A DNA stretch of 64,000 nucleotides, from assembly GCF_001613265.1 (NCBI RefSeq), contig NZ_BDCA01000032.1:1-64000 (forward strand). The letters run 5' to 3'. Both the position numbers and the translations under genes were made by a program. This stretch comes from Nocardia vermiculata NBRC 100427 (GTDB lineage Bacteria; Actinomycetota; Actinomycetes; Mycobacteriales; Mycobacteriaceae). The notes below the pieces were generated by a model. The model did no database searches, was not told the origin of the DNA, and was given only the letters and a program-made list of their open reading frames with translations. This document shows, piece after piece, positions 25,233-34,138 of this stretch (its first letter is position 1; each line of letters starts with the position of its first letter).

Positions 25233-26507
25233 TCAGCTTGGTTTCTGCACCTCCTGGCGCTCTGCCGCAGGGGGAGCGACCGGCCTTTGCGGTCGTGAGC
25301 GGTCGAGTCGGTGCAGGGCGTAGGCCGATACCGCGCCGATGAGGGCCAGGCCGGCCCATACTGCCCAGTCGGCCCCACCGGCTCGGGCGGCGCCGACGAC
25401 GGCACCGGTGGCGAGATTGCCGATCAGGATGCCGATGCCGACGATGGTGTTGTAGAAGCCGTAGTGGGTCGCCACCAGCTTCCCGTCCGCGAGGGAGACC
25501 ACGGTATCCATCTCGAAGGGGAACACCACTGCGGTGCCGACCGCGAGGAGCGCGGTGGTCAGCAGCAGGGCGCCGATCGCCACGGCGACTCCGAGGAGCC
25601 CGGGCCCGGGGACGAGCAGCAGCGGCAGGAAGGCGGCGGCCAGGATCATCATGCCGAGCACGAGACTTCGGCTCGTTCCCCAGCGAGCGCCGAACCATCC
25701 GGTGATCCGGAGCTGCCCGGCCACTGCGACCACCCCGGACACCACGAACAGCGCCGAAACGAGCATTTGCGCGTTCGCCCCGGCCAGATACTCGGCCTGC
25801 AGCGGCAACGCCAGATACACCTGGAACGACAGCACGTACGAGCCGATCATCGCCAGCGAGAACCACAGGAAGCGACGGTTGGCCACCACGGTTCGCCAAT
25901 CCTGCAGTACCGCAGTCTGTTCGGCGTTCCTTCGGTCGTGGCGCTCCGGTAGGGCGAACAGTTGCGCCGCGGTGAGAGCCGCGAAGACGACGGCCGCGGC
26001 GGCGGCGGTCACCCGGAAGTCGAGGACCATCAGTGCCAAGCCCACCAGGGGACCGGCCAGAATGCCGGCTTGATAGAAGATGTTGAACACGGCGAACGCT
26101 TCCACGCGGCGCTCACCGGTATCGGCGGCCAGATAGGCACGCACCGCGGGATTGAACAGCGCCCCGGCGAAACCTGTTGCCGCGGAGGCGATGAGCATGG
26201 CCGGGAGCGACGTCGCGAACACCAGCAGGGCGAAACCGCCGGTACGGAGCAGACAGCCCGCGACGATCAGCGGTTTGTAGCCGAGCCGGTCGGCGAGGGT
26301 GCCGCCGATGAGGAACATGCCCTGCTGGGAGAAATTGCGCACCCCGAGCACGAGTCCGACTGCCCACGCCGCCAATCCCAGGGGTCCGGCGAGGTAGCCC
26401 GCGAGATACGGCATCAGCATGTAGAAGCCGAGGTTGATGCCGAACTGGTTGACCATCAGCAGCCGCGCGGCGAGATCGAAGCTGCGGAAGCTCTGCAGTA
26501 CGTTCAC
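25233..26507 (-). CDS. MFS transporter translationally coupled to a CysK-fold enzyme
   Basis: Twelve-helix MFS protein of about 424 residues. The first half contains GMFLIGGTLADRLGYKPLIV (motif A, LADRLGYKP). The start is GTG 26507, with AAAGGA six bases upstream. That codon overlaps the stop of the upstream PLP-enzyme gene (GTGA, four bases shared), so the two proteins are made together. The coupling suggests that the carrier exports or imports an amino acid or sulfur compound made or consumed by the enzyme. The protein ends in a short polar tail. Direction of transport is not visible from the sequence. Confidence 0.87.
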   Translation of the reverse strand: MNVLQSFRSFDLAARLLMVNQFGINLGFYMLMPYLAGYLAGPLGLAAWAVGLVLGVRNFSQQGMFLIGGTLADRLGYKPLIVAGCLLRTGGFALLVFATSLPAMLIASAATGFAGALFNPAVRAYLAADTGERRVEAFAVFNIFYQAGILAGPLVGLALMVLDFRVTAAAAAVVFAALTAAQLFALPERHDRRNAEQTAVLQDWRTVVANRRFLWFSLAMIGSYVLSFQVYLALPLQAEYLAGANAQMLVSALFVVSGVVAVAGQLRITGWFGARWGTSRSLVLGMMILAAAFLPLLLVPGPGLLGVAVAIGALLLTTALLAVGTAVVFPFEMDTVVSLADGKLVATHYGFYNTIVGIGILIGNLATGAVVGAARAGGADWAVWAGLALIGAVSAYALHRLDRSRPQRPVAPPAAERQEVQKPS

Positions 26508-27631
26508 GAAGCGTCCTTTCCGGATCGGCCGAGGGCGCGAGGGTCGACGACCGTGGTGCAGCGCGTCCACGAGCGCACCACTTGCTGGGCGGGATGCGCG
26601 ATCGTCTCCGGTTCGATCGGGGGATCGGCGTCGAGGAGGCCGTGTGCGCGGCAGTAGTCGTCGTTGTAGACGGTGTCGAAGTAGCGTTGCGGTCCGTCCG
26701 GGAACACCGCGGCGATCCGGGTGCCGGCCGGATAGCTACGCGCTGCCCAGCCCGCGACCAGCGCGACTGCCCCAACGCTCCAGCCGCCGGTCGCATAATG
26801 TGTTCCGGCCAGGGCTCGGCAGGCCCACACGGCTTCCGCCGGTGCCACCCAGTGCACTTCGTGGAAGGCGGGGTAGTCGACATTGCGGGGGAGAATGCTC
26901 GAGCCGAGCCCGCGCATCACCCGAGGCCCCGCCTGCTGACCGAAGATGGTGGAGGCGATCGTGTCCACGCCGATCAGTTTCAGGTCCGGGTTGAATCGGC
27001 GCAGCACCCGTGCCACGCCGGCCGAATGCCCGCCGGTGCCGACCGCGCACACCAGGACATCGACGTTGCCCAGCTGACGGATCAGCTCGGTGCCGAGTGT
27101 TTCGTATCCGGCGACATTGTCGGGGTTGTTGTACTGGTCCGGGCACCAGGCGCCCGGTTCGGCGGCCAGCAACTCGGTGACGCGATCACGCCGTGCCTGT
27201 TGCCAGCCGCCGCTGGGGTGCGGTTCGGCTACCAGTTCGACGCGCGCCCCGTAGGAGGTGAGCATGCGTTCCACGATCGGTTCCAGCCCTGGGTCGGTGA
27301 CCACGGTGACGGGGTGGTGTAGCACCGTGCCCGCGAGCGCCAGTCCCAAACCCAGCGTGCCGCTGCTGGATTCGATGATGCGAGCACCGTCGGCCAGCTC
27401 ACCGCGCTGTTTCGCGCAGCGCACCATGTGCAGGGCGGGGCGATCCTTCATCCCGCCGGGGTTGGCTCCTTCGAGTTTCGCCCAGAATCCGCGTCCGGCG
27501 GGCGCCAGCGGCGCCCCCACCCACAGCACCGGGGTATTGCCGACGAGCGAATGCAGCCTGCGTGCCGGAGCCGGTGGTGTCAGTACGGCCGCAGCGTGCC
27601 CGGCGATCGCGTCGGGGACGACGTTGTTCAT
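26504..27631 (-). CDS. PLP-dependent cysteine synthase / desulfhydrase-like enzyme
   Basis: Fold-type II PLP enzyme of the CysK/CBS superfamily, 375 residues. The PLP lysine is Lys62 in NPGGMKDRPA. The loop that contacts the alpha-carboxylate reads ESSSGTLGLG (87-96) instead of the canonical TSGNTG of CysK, and the phosphate loop is VGTGGHSAG. The variant loop is, as far as I recall, shared with the mycobacterial cysteine desulfhydrase Cds1 and its relatives, so H2S-releasing cysteine breakdown is as plausible as cysteine synthesis. ATG 27631 is preferred over one 30 bases upstream. It is coupled to the downstream MFS gene by a GTGA overlap. Confidence 0.8.
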   Translation of the reverse strand: MNNVVPDAIAGHAAAVLTPPAPARRLHSLVGNTPVLWVGAPLAPAGRGFWAKLEGANPGGMKDRPALHMVRCAKQRGELADGARIIESSSGTLGLGLALAGTVLHHPVTVVTDPGLEPIVERMLTSYGARVELVAEPHPSGGWQQARRDRVTELLAAEPGAWCPDQYNNPDNVAGYETLGTELIRQLGNVDVLVCAVGTGGHSAGVARVLRRFNPDLKLIGVDTIASTIFGQQAGPRVMRGLGSSILPRNVDYPAFHEVHWVAPAEAVWACRALAGTHYATGGWSVGAVALVAGWAARSYPAGTRIAAVFPDGPQRYFDTVYNDDYCRAHGLLDADPPIEPETIAHPAQQVVRSWTRCTTVVDPRALGRSGKDAS

Positions 27632-27736
27632 ATGTGTGGCTTTCTGTATCCGAACCGCCATCCGGCGGTGAAGACGATGAGCGGGCAGCGGACACCGGCC
27701 GGCGCACTTCGTAGGCGTCGGCCTGGCGCTGACCGG

Positions 27737-28150
27737 TCAGCGTCGGCAGATACAGAATTCTGTGAGAATCGCTTGCCCACTCGCCACGGGCAGGCCACCG
27801 CTCGGCGGCCCTCTGATGACGCGGATGCGGGGACTTGCCGTGGCGAACACGGCGAGGGCGGCCACCGCGATCAGCAGTAACCACAGCTCCGGCGCGACCG
27901 TCGTGCCGGTGGGCAGGATCAGCTGCTCCAGGCAGTGCAGCGTGTGCTGGTCGCAGTGGTCGCCGGGGTGGTCGTCGATGCCGTGCAGATGGTCGGCGGC
28001 TGCTCCGGGTGCGGCGGCCATCACTGTGCTGGAGACAGCATGGGGGTATTCGTCTGCCCGGTGCCCGGTACAGTCCAGGATCGCCGCGAGGAACAGCAGC
28101 GCCAGCAGCGCCGCGACCGCCGAATACCCGGAACGCGCGCGAATCTTCAC
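27737..28150 (-). CDS. LpqS-like exported His/Cys-rich protein, probably copper-related
   Basis: About 137 residues. The N-terminal hydrophobic segment AAVALLALLFLAAILDC-like (lipobox-like Cys) is followed by a His/Asp/Cys-rich loop (DHLHGIDDHPGDHCDQHTLHC), then a second membrane helix (LWLLLIAVAALAVFA) and a C-terminal tail ending CICRR. The layout matches the actinobacterial LpqS-type proteins that belong to the RicR copper regulon in mycobacteria. GTG 28150 gives a normal signal sequence; an ATG at 28228 is in frame but adds an arginine-rich leader. A palindrome resembling a CsoR/RicR copper box lies about 200 bp upstream, which supports copper-responsive expression. Function in copper resistance is inference. 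Confidence 0.6.
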   Translation of the reverse strand: MKIRARSGYSAVAALLALLFLAAILDCTGHRADEYPHAVSSTVMAAAPGAAADHLHGIDDHPGDHCDQHTLHCLEQLILPTGTTVAPELWLLLIAVAALAVFATASPRIRVIRGPPSGGLPVASGQAILTEFCICRR

Positions 28151-28604
28151 CGTGCGACGCTCGTCTGTGCGCCCGGTCGGCCGCCGCGAGCCGATCTCCT
28201 GGTCACCGCTCGCCCTGGCCACATGCATGGAGACCGGTCGCCAGCGGCCCGGTGACGTCCCGATCGCCGCACACTGTTGCCGTGGCGGTCGTGGTCGGGT
28301 TACTCACATCGGGTCCTTGCGATCGAACGGGCGAGACACACCACTTATACCATACCCCCGAGCGGTATCTAACGGACTGTGGCACCGCCGCCGAGGGTGC
28401 GTCGACGCCGGCACACGACGACTGCGAGCCTAGCGTTCGGCAGCCGACTTGCCACCCGCGCACACCCCTCCTCACCGTGCTGCGGCAGGGACCGGATCCA
28501 ACACGTCGACACCTGGCGAGAATCGGCCGGTTGAACCGGGCATTCGCCTCGGCGACCACGCCGACGGCTCGGGGTATCTCTGCTGTGGCTCACCACGAGC
28601 GGCG
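28151..28604. other. Intergenic region upstream of the LpqS-like gene
   Basis: No protein-like frame. It contains the copper-box-like palindrome at 28352-28368 in a locally AT-rich spot, presumably the promoter of the LpqS-like gene on the minus strand. The stretch 28400-28600, downstream of the monooxygenase stop, shows nothing recognisable. Confidence 0.45.
28352..28368. promoter_or_regulatory. CsoR/RicR-like copper operator
   Basis: The 17-mer ATACCCCCGAGCGGTAT has ATACC/GGTAT arms and a C-rich centre, close to the ATACCC...GGGTAT operators of actinobacterial CsoR and to the TACCC-N5-GGTA motif of mycobacterial RicR (spacing differs by about one base). Its position upstream of a His/Cys-rich LpqS-like gene supports the call. 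Confidence 0.5.
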
Positions 28605-30143
28605 CTACGACACCGCCGCAGCGCCCTCCGGAGTTCCGAACCAGCGGGACAGGGCACCTTCCAGGCCGGCCGTTTCACCGGTATCGGCAGCCCACGCCAC
28701 GCAACCGTCGGGCCGGATCAACAGGGCCGAGAAGTTCCGCGGCTGCGCAGCCTTCACGGTCAGCACCCGCACCCGGTCGCTCCATCGGGCCGCGACGGAA
28801 CGCAGTGGCGCCGAATCGGTGAGGTCCAGCAGGAGCGCGCGGCCGTCGGTGCAGTGCCGGCTCAGCCAGGTACCGTCGGCGAGTTCGATATCGGGGGCGG
28901 CCCGGCCGAGCAGTTCGTGGCCGTCGCCGAGATCGTAGCGATGGGTGACGCCACGGATCTTCTTGCAGACGAAGGTCGCACCGTCGCGCGAGGCCAGCAG
29001 CTGCCGGGTGACTGTGCGCATGGCGCGACTGTGCGGGTCCGGACGCATGATCGCCACTTGCGCGCGAGTCCACTCCAGCACCCAGGCGCCGATCGGATGT
29101 CGCTCTGCCGTATAGGTATCCAGCAGTTCCGCATCCGAGTCGCCGCGCACCACGGCGGCCAGTTTCCAGCCCAGGTTCACCGCATCACCGATCCCGAGAT
29201 TGAGGCCCTGCCCACCGAACGGTGAGTGGACGTGGGCGGCATCACCGGCGAGTAGCACCCGTCCGAGCCGGTAGTCGGTGACCTGGCGGGTGTTGTCGGT
29301 GAACCGGGTCGCGGAATGCACCGTACCGATCTCGACCCGGACGCCGGACACGGCGAACAGACTCTCCTCCAGCTCGCTCGCGGTGATGGGGGCATCGCGG
29401 TCGGCGGGCGGGCCGTCCATCTCCACGGTGAGAAACCGGCCGGGCATCGGCCCGTAGGCGTAGATGCCGTGCTCGGTGGTGTGCCAGCCCGGCCGCAGAC
29501 CCTCGGTGCCGGTCATCTCGACGACGGCCTGATGCCCGGTGATCAGCGGGTCCACACCCGGGAAGTCGAAACCGGCGAGTTTGCGTACCGCACTGCGGCC
29601 ACCGTCGCATCCGACCAGCCACTGCGCACCGACGGCCCGGTCGCCCAGCTCGATCCGCACACCGTCGCCGTCGTCGTGGAACCCGGTCAGTTCGGCGCCA
29701 CGCCACAACGGCACACCGAGTTCGGCCGCGCGTTCGCCGAGTATCTGCTCGATGCCCTGCTGATCGACGAACCAGGCGTCGCCGATCGGGCCGAGATCGG
29801 CGAAGTCCGGATCATCGTGGTCGATCACTTCCCCGTCGAGAAAGATCGCGGCGAAATGACCCCCGGGCAGCTTCATCGGGATGGGTGCCGAGCCGGCCGC
29901 AGCACGGAACTCGGCCATCTTCTGCAACGCCGCCCGGTGCCGTTGCTGCAACCCGTCCAGCAGGCCTCTCCGCGAGAATGCCTGGACCGTAGGCACATTG
30001 ACTGCGCCCGCCTTGATCGTGAGATCGGGTTCGGTCAGCCGCTCGACCACCAGTACGTCGACCCCGGCCAGCCGCAATTCGCACGCGAGCATCAGCCCGA
30101 CCGGTCCGGCTCCGGCTACCACCACTTCGAATGTCTCGTCCAT
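28605..30143 (-). CDS. FAD-dependent aromatic/antibiotic monooxygenase (PHBH fold)
   Basis: Class A flavoprotein monooxygenase of 512 residues. The N-terminal GAGPVGLMLACEL binds the FAD ADP moiety, the DG motif is LVGCDGGRSAVRK near the middle, and the GD motif is VLLAGDAAHVHSPFGGQGLN. A C-terminal thioredoxin-like domain (from about residue 380) completes the fold shared with phenol hydroxylase and rifampicin monooxygenase (Rox/Iri). The opening motif resembles the Rox group (ERLTEP, RGLL), so inactivation of rifamycin-like compounds is possible but unproven. ATG 30143 begins the conserved domain; the in-frame upstream extension is not family-like. Monocistronic. Confidence 0.85.
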   Translation of the reverse strand: MDETFEVVVAGAGPVGLMLACELRLAGVDVLVVERLTEPDLTIKAGAVNVPTVQAFSRRGLLDGLQQRHRAALQKMAEFRAAAGSAPIPMKLPGGHFAAIFLDGEVIDHDDPDFADLGPIGDAWFVDQQGIEQILGERAAELGVPLWRGAELTGFHDDGDGVRIELGDRAVGAQWLVGCDGGRSAVRKLAGFDFPGVDPLITGHQAVVEMTGTEGLRPGWHTTEHGIYAYGPMPGRFLTVEMDGPPADRDAPITASELEESLFAVSGVRVEIGTVHSATRFTDNTRQVTDYRLGRVLLAGDAAHVHSPFGGQGLNLGIGDAVNLGWKLAAVVRGDSDAELLDTYTAERHPIGAWVLEWTRAQVAIMRPDPHSRAMRTVTRQLLASRDGATFVCKKIRGVTHRYDLGDGHELLGRAAPDIELADGTWLSRHCTDGRALLLDLTDSAPLRSVAARWSDRVRVLTVKAAQPRNFSALLIRPDGCVAWAADTGETAGLEGALSRWFGTPEGAAAVS

Positions 30144-30390
30144 GGATTCGACTGTGCCGGGCAGCTCTTGCACCGGAATTGCATCCCACTGACGTGCCGG
30201 CGCAAGCGCCACGGCAGACGAGGCGGTGCGGAAGACAGTGGTCGGCTCGAGTGACGGATGTGGCGCCCGACGGGCAGTCACCCGCGTGAAACGGCACGGT
30301 GTCGCACACGGGGCCCCAGCGGCGCCATCAGTCGACGCAGTTCAGCCACTCCAGCGCGCGCGGAAGCGCGCGGAAGGTGAATTCCCAGAC

Positions 30391-30470
30391 TTGACGTCCT
30401 TCCCGCCTTGAAGGACGGGGATTCCTACCAGCGGCTCGCGCCACTCTCGGTGGGGTACTGCTTCTCAGCC
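30391..30470 (-). ncRNA. Omega-RNA scaffold / right end of the tnpB element
   Basis: Immediately past the tnpB stop, and overlapping its last bases, the minus strand reads into a hairpin-rich end with the sequence GGAATCCCCGTCCTTCAAGG followed by GCGGGAAGGACGTCAAG, the usual 3' end of IS1341-type tnpB elements. Stems GTCCTT/AAGGAC (30396/30411) and CCAC/GTGG (30441/30450) are visible. In characterised TnpB systems this end becomes the guide-RNA scaffold, and the guide is copied from the DNA just outside, here below about 30391. The exact boundary is inferred. Confidence 0.6.
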
Positions 30471-31631
30471 AAGTGCCGGAACACGTTCCGGTCTTACTTC
30501 GGCTCCACAGCCGTTTCGACTGTCCACCCGTCCGGCGGCCAGAATGTTCCTCGCGGCGTTGAGATCTCGATCGTGGGTTGTCCCGCACGTGCAGGTCCAT
30601 TCCCGCACGTGCAATGGTTTCTTTCCGCCGATCGCCCCACACACCGAGCACATGCGGGTGGAGGGAAACCATCGGTCGACCTTGGCGAAAGTGCGGCCGT
30701 ACCGCTGCGCCTTCTCCTCCAACATGCGGGTGAACAGCGACCAGCCCGCATCGTGCACCGACTTCGCCAACCGCGTGCGAGCCAAACCCTTGACGCTCAG
30801 ATCCTCGACATAGATCGCTTGGTTGTCACGAACTATCGCCGTGGAATGCTTGTGCGCCCAGTCTTTGCGGGTATCGGCCACCCTGGCGTGAGCCCTCGCG
30901 ACCCCGACTCGGGCCTTCGCCCGGTTCTTCGAACCCTTCTCTTTGCGGGACAACGCTCTCTGCGCCTTGCGAAGCTTCCGTTCCGCTTGCCGCAGGAACC
31001 TCGGCGAGGCGATCGTCTTGCCATCCGACAGGACCGCGAACGTCGTCAGTCCGAGATCGATACCCACCTCGGACTCGGTCGACGGCAATGGCTCGGCCTC
31101 GGTGTGCACCACGAACGACGCGAAATACCGGCCGCTCGCGTCCTTGACGACGGTTACCGAGGACGGTTCCGATGGCAACTCCCGCGACCAGCGCACTTGC
31201 ACATCTCCGACCTTCGGCAGACGCAACGCGCCGGCCGGAGTCACCGCGAACCGCGCGTTCTTCGTGAACCGGACCGATTGCCGACTGTCCTTGCGCGACC
31301 GGAATCGAGGCGGCGCTACCCGCGCCCCTCTCCGTTTCCCAGTGACCGATTCAAAGAAACCCCGGTACGCGGCATTCAAGTCCGCCAGCGCCTGTTGCAG
31401 AACGACGCTGGACACCTCGGCCAGCCACGCACGGTCCGGAGATTTCTTCGCCTCGGTCAACCGTTTCGACAATTCCGAGTCCGGCAGGTACGGCAACCGA
31501 TCCTCGAACGCGGCCTTCCGCGCGGCCAGCGCATCGTTGAACACCACCCGAGCACACCCGAACGCACGCGCCAACTTCCGCTGCTGGCCCACGGTCGGGT
31601 AGAGGCGGAAGTTGTACCGGAGCTGCACCAC
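30465..31631 (-). CDS. tnpB: RNA-guided DNA endonuclease TnpB
   Basis: IS200/IS605-family TnpB (OrfB), 388 residues. The N-terminal OrfB helix-turn-helix region begins YNFRLYPTVGQQRKLARAFG. The split RuvC site is complete: Asp in GIDLGLTTFAV, Glu in IYVEDLSVKGL and Asp in THDRDLNAARN. The zinc ribbon is CSVC...CTCG, a CxxC/CxC version common in actinobacteria. All catalytic residues are present, so the nuclease should be active. The start is GTG 31631 (a second GTG follows directly). Known TnpBs cut DNA next to a short TAM using the RNA from the element's right end and help the element persist. Confidence 0.93.
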   Translation of the reverse strand: MVQLRYNFRLYPTVGQQRKLARAFGCARVVFNDALAARKAAFEDRLPYLPDSELSKRLTEAKKSPDRAWLAEVSSVVLQQALADLNAAYRGFFESVTGKRRGARVAPPRFRSRKDSRQSVRFTKNARFAVTPAGALRLPKVGDVQVRWSRELPSEPSSVTVVKDASGRYFASFVVHTEAEPLPSTESEVGIDLGLTTFAVLSDGKTIASPRFLRQAERKLRKAQRALSRKEKGSKNRAKARVGVARAHARVADTRKDWAHKHSTAIVRDNQAIYVEDLSVKGLARTRLAKSVHDAGWSLFTRMLEEKAQRYGRTFAKVDRWFPSTRMCSVCGAIGGKKPLHVREWTCTCGTTHDRDLNAARNILAAGRVDSRNGCGAEVRPERVPALG

Positions 31632-31711
31632 TCCACACTAGCGTTGATTTATGGCCGGATACGAATCCATTCGCACAGGTACGCCCAAGGTCGCACTGTC
31701 GCGACGCGCGA

Positions 31712-33460
31712 TCAGCGCAACGGCACCGACCACACCAGAATTGTGCCCGGTCTGTCCGGATTTTCGGTCGCCGCCGGCCCGGCTCCGAACTCGAACCGGC
31801 CACCGAGCGACTGGGCGCGCCGCGCCAGATTGGTCAGCCCGCTGGGAGTGATGTCGGCGCCGATTCCACATCCGTCGTCGGTCACCGTGACCGTGAGGTC
31901 GTCGCCGACGACGATCGCCACCTCGATGATGCCGGCGCGGGCGTAGCGGACCGCATTGCTGACCGCCTCGCGAACGACGGCCTCGGCATGGTCGGCCAGT
32001 TGCGAATGCACCACCGACAGTGGCCCCGTCACCCGGAACGTGGTGCGGACTCCGGTGTCGCCGGTCTGCTGGCGGACCGCCTCCTCGAGCCGCTGCCGCA
32101 ACCGGGTGCTGGTGCCACCGTGCAGGTCGAAGATGGAGGTACGGATTTCCTGCACCACATCCTGCAGGCCGTCGATGGCATCGGCCAGTCGCGTCTGCAC
32201 GGCCGGAACCCGAGTGTGCGCAATCGCGCCCTGCAGGGACAAGCCGATCGCGAACAACCGCTGAATCACGTGATCGTGCAGGTCGCGGGCGATCCGGTCG
32301 CGGTCGGTGAGCACATCGAGTTCGCGCAGGCGCCGGTGGGTCGCCGCCAACTGCATGGCCAGTGCCGCCTGATCGGAGAACGCGGCGGCCAATTCCAGCA
32401 TCTCGTCGTCGAAGGGCGCGGCGTCCGTGGCACGTACTGCGATCAGGATCCCCTGCGGAGAATCGCGCGCGTGCAACGGGGTCAGCAGTACCGGGCCGCC
32501 GGTGGGGAACATCGCGTCGAGTTCCGCCGCGGCGGCATCGTCGAAGCGCTGCGGCAGGCGATCGGAGAAGACCGTGCCGACCGTACCCGCGACCGCCAGC
32601 GAGGCAGCGGTTTCCCCCGCTCGTAGGCCGGAGGAGCGGGTCACCCGCAGCGCGGCGATCTGCCCGACCGGCACATCGGGATCATCGACCGTCGCCAGGA
32701 GTACCTGCTCGGAATCGGTCAGCCTGCGCACGTGTTCGACCAGATGGTCGAGCACGGTCCCGGTATCGGTGGCAGCAAGGAATTCGGTGGTCAGATCGCG
32801 AGTTGCCTCGATCCACATCTGCCTGTTGCGTGCCGCCTGGTACAGGCGCGCATTCTCGATCGCGATCCCCGCGGCGGCCGCCAGTGCCCGCACGATCAGT
32901 TCGTCGTCTTCGGTGAACGGCTGACCGCCGGTCTTCTCGGTCAGATAGAGGTTGCCGAAGATCTCGTGGCGGATATGCACCGGCACCCCGAGGAAGGTCC
33001 GCATCGGCGGGTGGTGCGGTGGAAACCCCACCGACGACGGGTGCCGCGCTAGGTCTTCGAGTCGTATCGGTTCGGGCTGGGTGCACAGCATGCCCAGCAC
33101 TCCGTGGCCTTCGGGAAGCTCGCCGATCAGCGCGCGGGTGGTCTCGTCGATGCCCTCGTAGATGAACTGGGTGAGATGTTCGTCGTGTCCGCGCACCCCG
33201 AGCGCGCCGTAGCGGGCATCGACGAGATTGATCGCCGCATGCACGATGGTGCGCAGGGTTTCGGCGAGATCGAGTCCGGAGGTCACCGACAGCATCGCTT
33301 CGACCAGACCGTCCATCCGGTCGCGAGAGTCCATGATTTCGTCGACCCGATCGCGGACCTCGGACAGCAGCTCGCGCAGCCGCAGCTGCGACAGCGTGTC
33401 ACGCACCGAATGCGGGCCGAAACGCGGGTCCTCTGCCGCGCCGACCGAGTTACCGGTCAT
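31712..33460 (-). CDS. devS: DevS/DosT-type heme sensor histidine kinase
   Basis: Cytosolic gas/redox-sensing kinase of 582 residues: two GAF domains (about 50-205 and 220-375), a HisKA_3 dimerisation helix with RDLHDHVIQRLFAIG (phospho-acceptor His395, the same number as in Mycobacterium tuberculosis DevS), and a HATPase domain (EAVSNAVRYA, DDGCGIG). GAF-A keeps SVGFPPHHPPMRTFLGVPV, where His150 aligns with the DevS proximal heme ligand His149, so heme binding and O2/NO/CO sensing are expected. The ATG overlaps the end of the devR gene by 11 bp, which couples their translation. The N-terminal extension preceding this ATG is not conserved and is excluded. Confidence 0.93.
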   Translation of the reverse strand: MTGNSVGAAEDPRFGPHSVRDTLSQLRLRELLSEVRDRVDEIMDSRDRMDGLVEAMLSVTSGLDLAETLRTIVHAAINLVDARYGALGVRGHDEHLTQFIYEGIDETTRALIGELPEGHGVLGMLCTQPEPIRLEDLARHPSSVGFPPHHPPMRTFLGVPVHIRHEIFGNLYLTEKTGGQPFTEDDELIVRALAAAAGIAIENARLYQAARNRQMWIEATRDLTTEFLAATDTGTVLDHLVEHVRRLTDSEQVLLATVDDPDVPVGQIAALRVTRSSGLRAGETAASLAVAGTVGTVFSDRLPQRFDDAAAAELDAMFPTGGPVLLTPLHARDSPQGILIAVRATDAAPFDDEMLELAAAFSDQAALAMQLAATHRRLRELDVLTDRDRIARDLHDHVIQRLFAIGLSLQGAIAHTRVPAVQTRLADAIDGLQDVVQEIRTSIFDLHGGTSTRLRQRLEEAVRQQTGDTGVRTTFRVTGPLSVVHSQLADHAEAVVREAVSNAVRYARAGIIEVAIVVGDDLTVTVTDDGCGIGADITPSGLTNLARRAQSLGGRFEFGAGPAATENPDRPGTILVWSVPLR

Positions 33461-34094
33461 GGTCGCCGGAGTGGATTCTGGTCGCGTAGACCGCGGCCTG
33501 GGTGCGGCGCTGCATGCCGAGCTTCGCGAGCAGCCGGGAAACATAGTTCTTGACGGTCTTCTCCGCGAGGAACATCCGCTCGGCGATCTGCCGATTGGTC
33601 AGTCCCTCGCCGAGCAGAGTCAACAGGGTGCGTTCCTGTTCGGTCAGGGTGGCCAGTGGTCCGGCGGGCTCGGTGCCGCGGCGCAACTGATCCATCAGCG
33701 CCGCCGCGGCCCGGTTGTCGAGCAGCGACTTCCCGGATCCGACGTCCTTCACCGCCCGCGCGAGCTCCATACCCTTGATGTCCTTGACCACATATCCACT
33801 GGCACCGGCGAGAATCGCGTCGAGCATGGCCTGTTCATCGGTGAACGAGGTCAGGATCAGGCACCGCAGCGTATCTAGCTTCGACAGCAGCTCCCGGCAC
33901 AGTTCGATGCCGTTCCCGTCGGGCAGTCGCACGTCGAGGACCGCGACATCCGGGTGCACCGCGGGGATGCGCGCCAGCGCCTGCGCCACCGTTCCCGCCT
34001 CACCGACCACCGACAGATCCGGATCGTTGTCGAGCAGATCGGTCAGGCCGCGGCGGACGATTTCGTGGTCGTCGACCAGGAAGACCGAGATCAT
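33450..34094 (-). CDS. devR: DevR/DosR dormancy response regulator
   Basis: NarL/LuxR-type response regulator of 214 residues. The receiver starts MISVFLVDDHEIVRRGL; the phospho-acceptor is Asp54 in VLDVRLPDG, and Thr82 and Lys104 (ASGYVVKDIKG) match mycobacterial DevR numbering exactly. The C-terminal HTH reads LTNRQIAERMFLAEKTVKNY, virtually the DosR recognition helix region. Mycobacterial DosR binds a 20-bp palindrome and induces hypoxia and dormancy genes. It is cotranscribed with devS, which it precedes. An alternative ATG three codons upstream (34103) exists; neither has a strong ribosome binding site. Confidence 0.95.
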   Translation of the reverse strand: MISVFLVDDHEIVRRGLTDLLDNDPDLSVVGEAGTVAQALARIPAVHPDVAVLDVRLPDGNGIELCRELLSKLDTLRCLILTSFTDEQAMLDAILAGASGYVVKDIKGMELARAVKDVGSGKSLLDNRAAAALMDQLRRGTEPAGPLATLTEQERTLLTLLGEGLTNRQIAERMFLAEKTVKNYVSRLLAKLGMQRRTQAAVYATRIHSGDHDR

Positions 34095-34138
34095 GGTGGG
34101 CATCCAATCGGGGAGCAGCGGCGGTGTTTCACGATAGA

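Larger units (their letters stand above)
30391..31640 (-). mobile_element. Solitary tnpB element (IS1341-like, no tnpA)
   Basis: The element consists of tnpB and its structured right end. No Y1 or serine transposase gene is adjacent, so it would need a helper to move. The left boundary lies a few bases upstream of the tnpB start and is not sharply defined; no target-site duplication is expected for this family. Confidence 0.65.

Noticed and set aside
26504..27631. Siderophore-type SbnA diaminopropionate synthase
   Set aside because: The fold fits, but no SbnB-like dehydrogenase or siderophore synthetase is adjacent, so that specific role is not supported.
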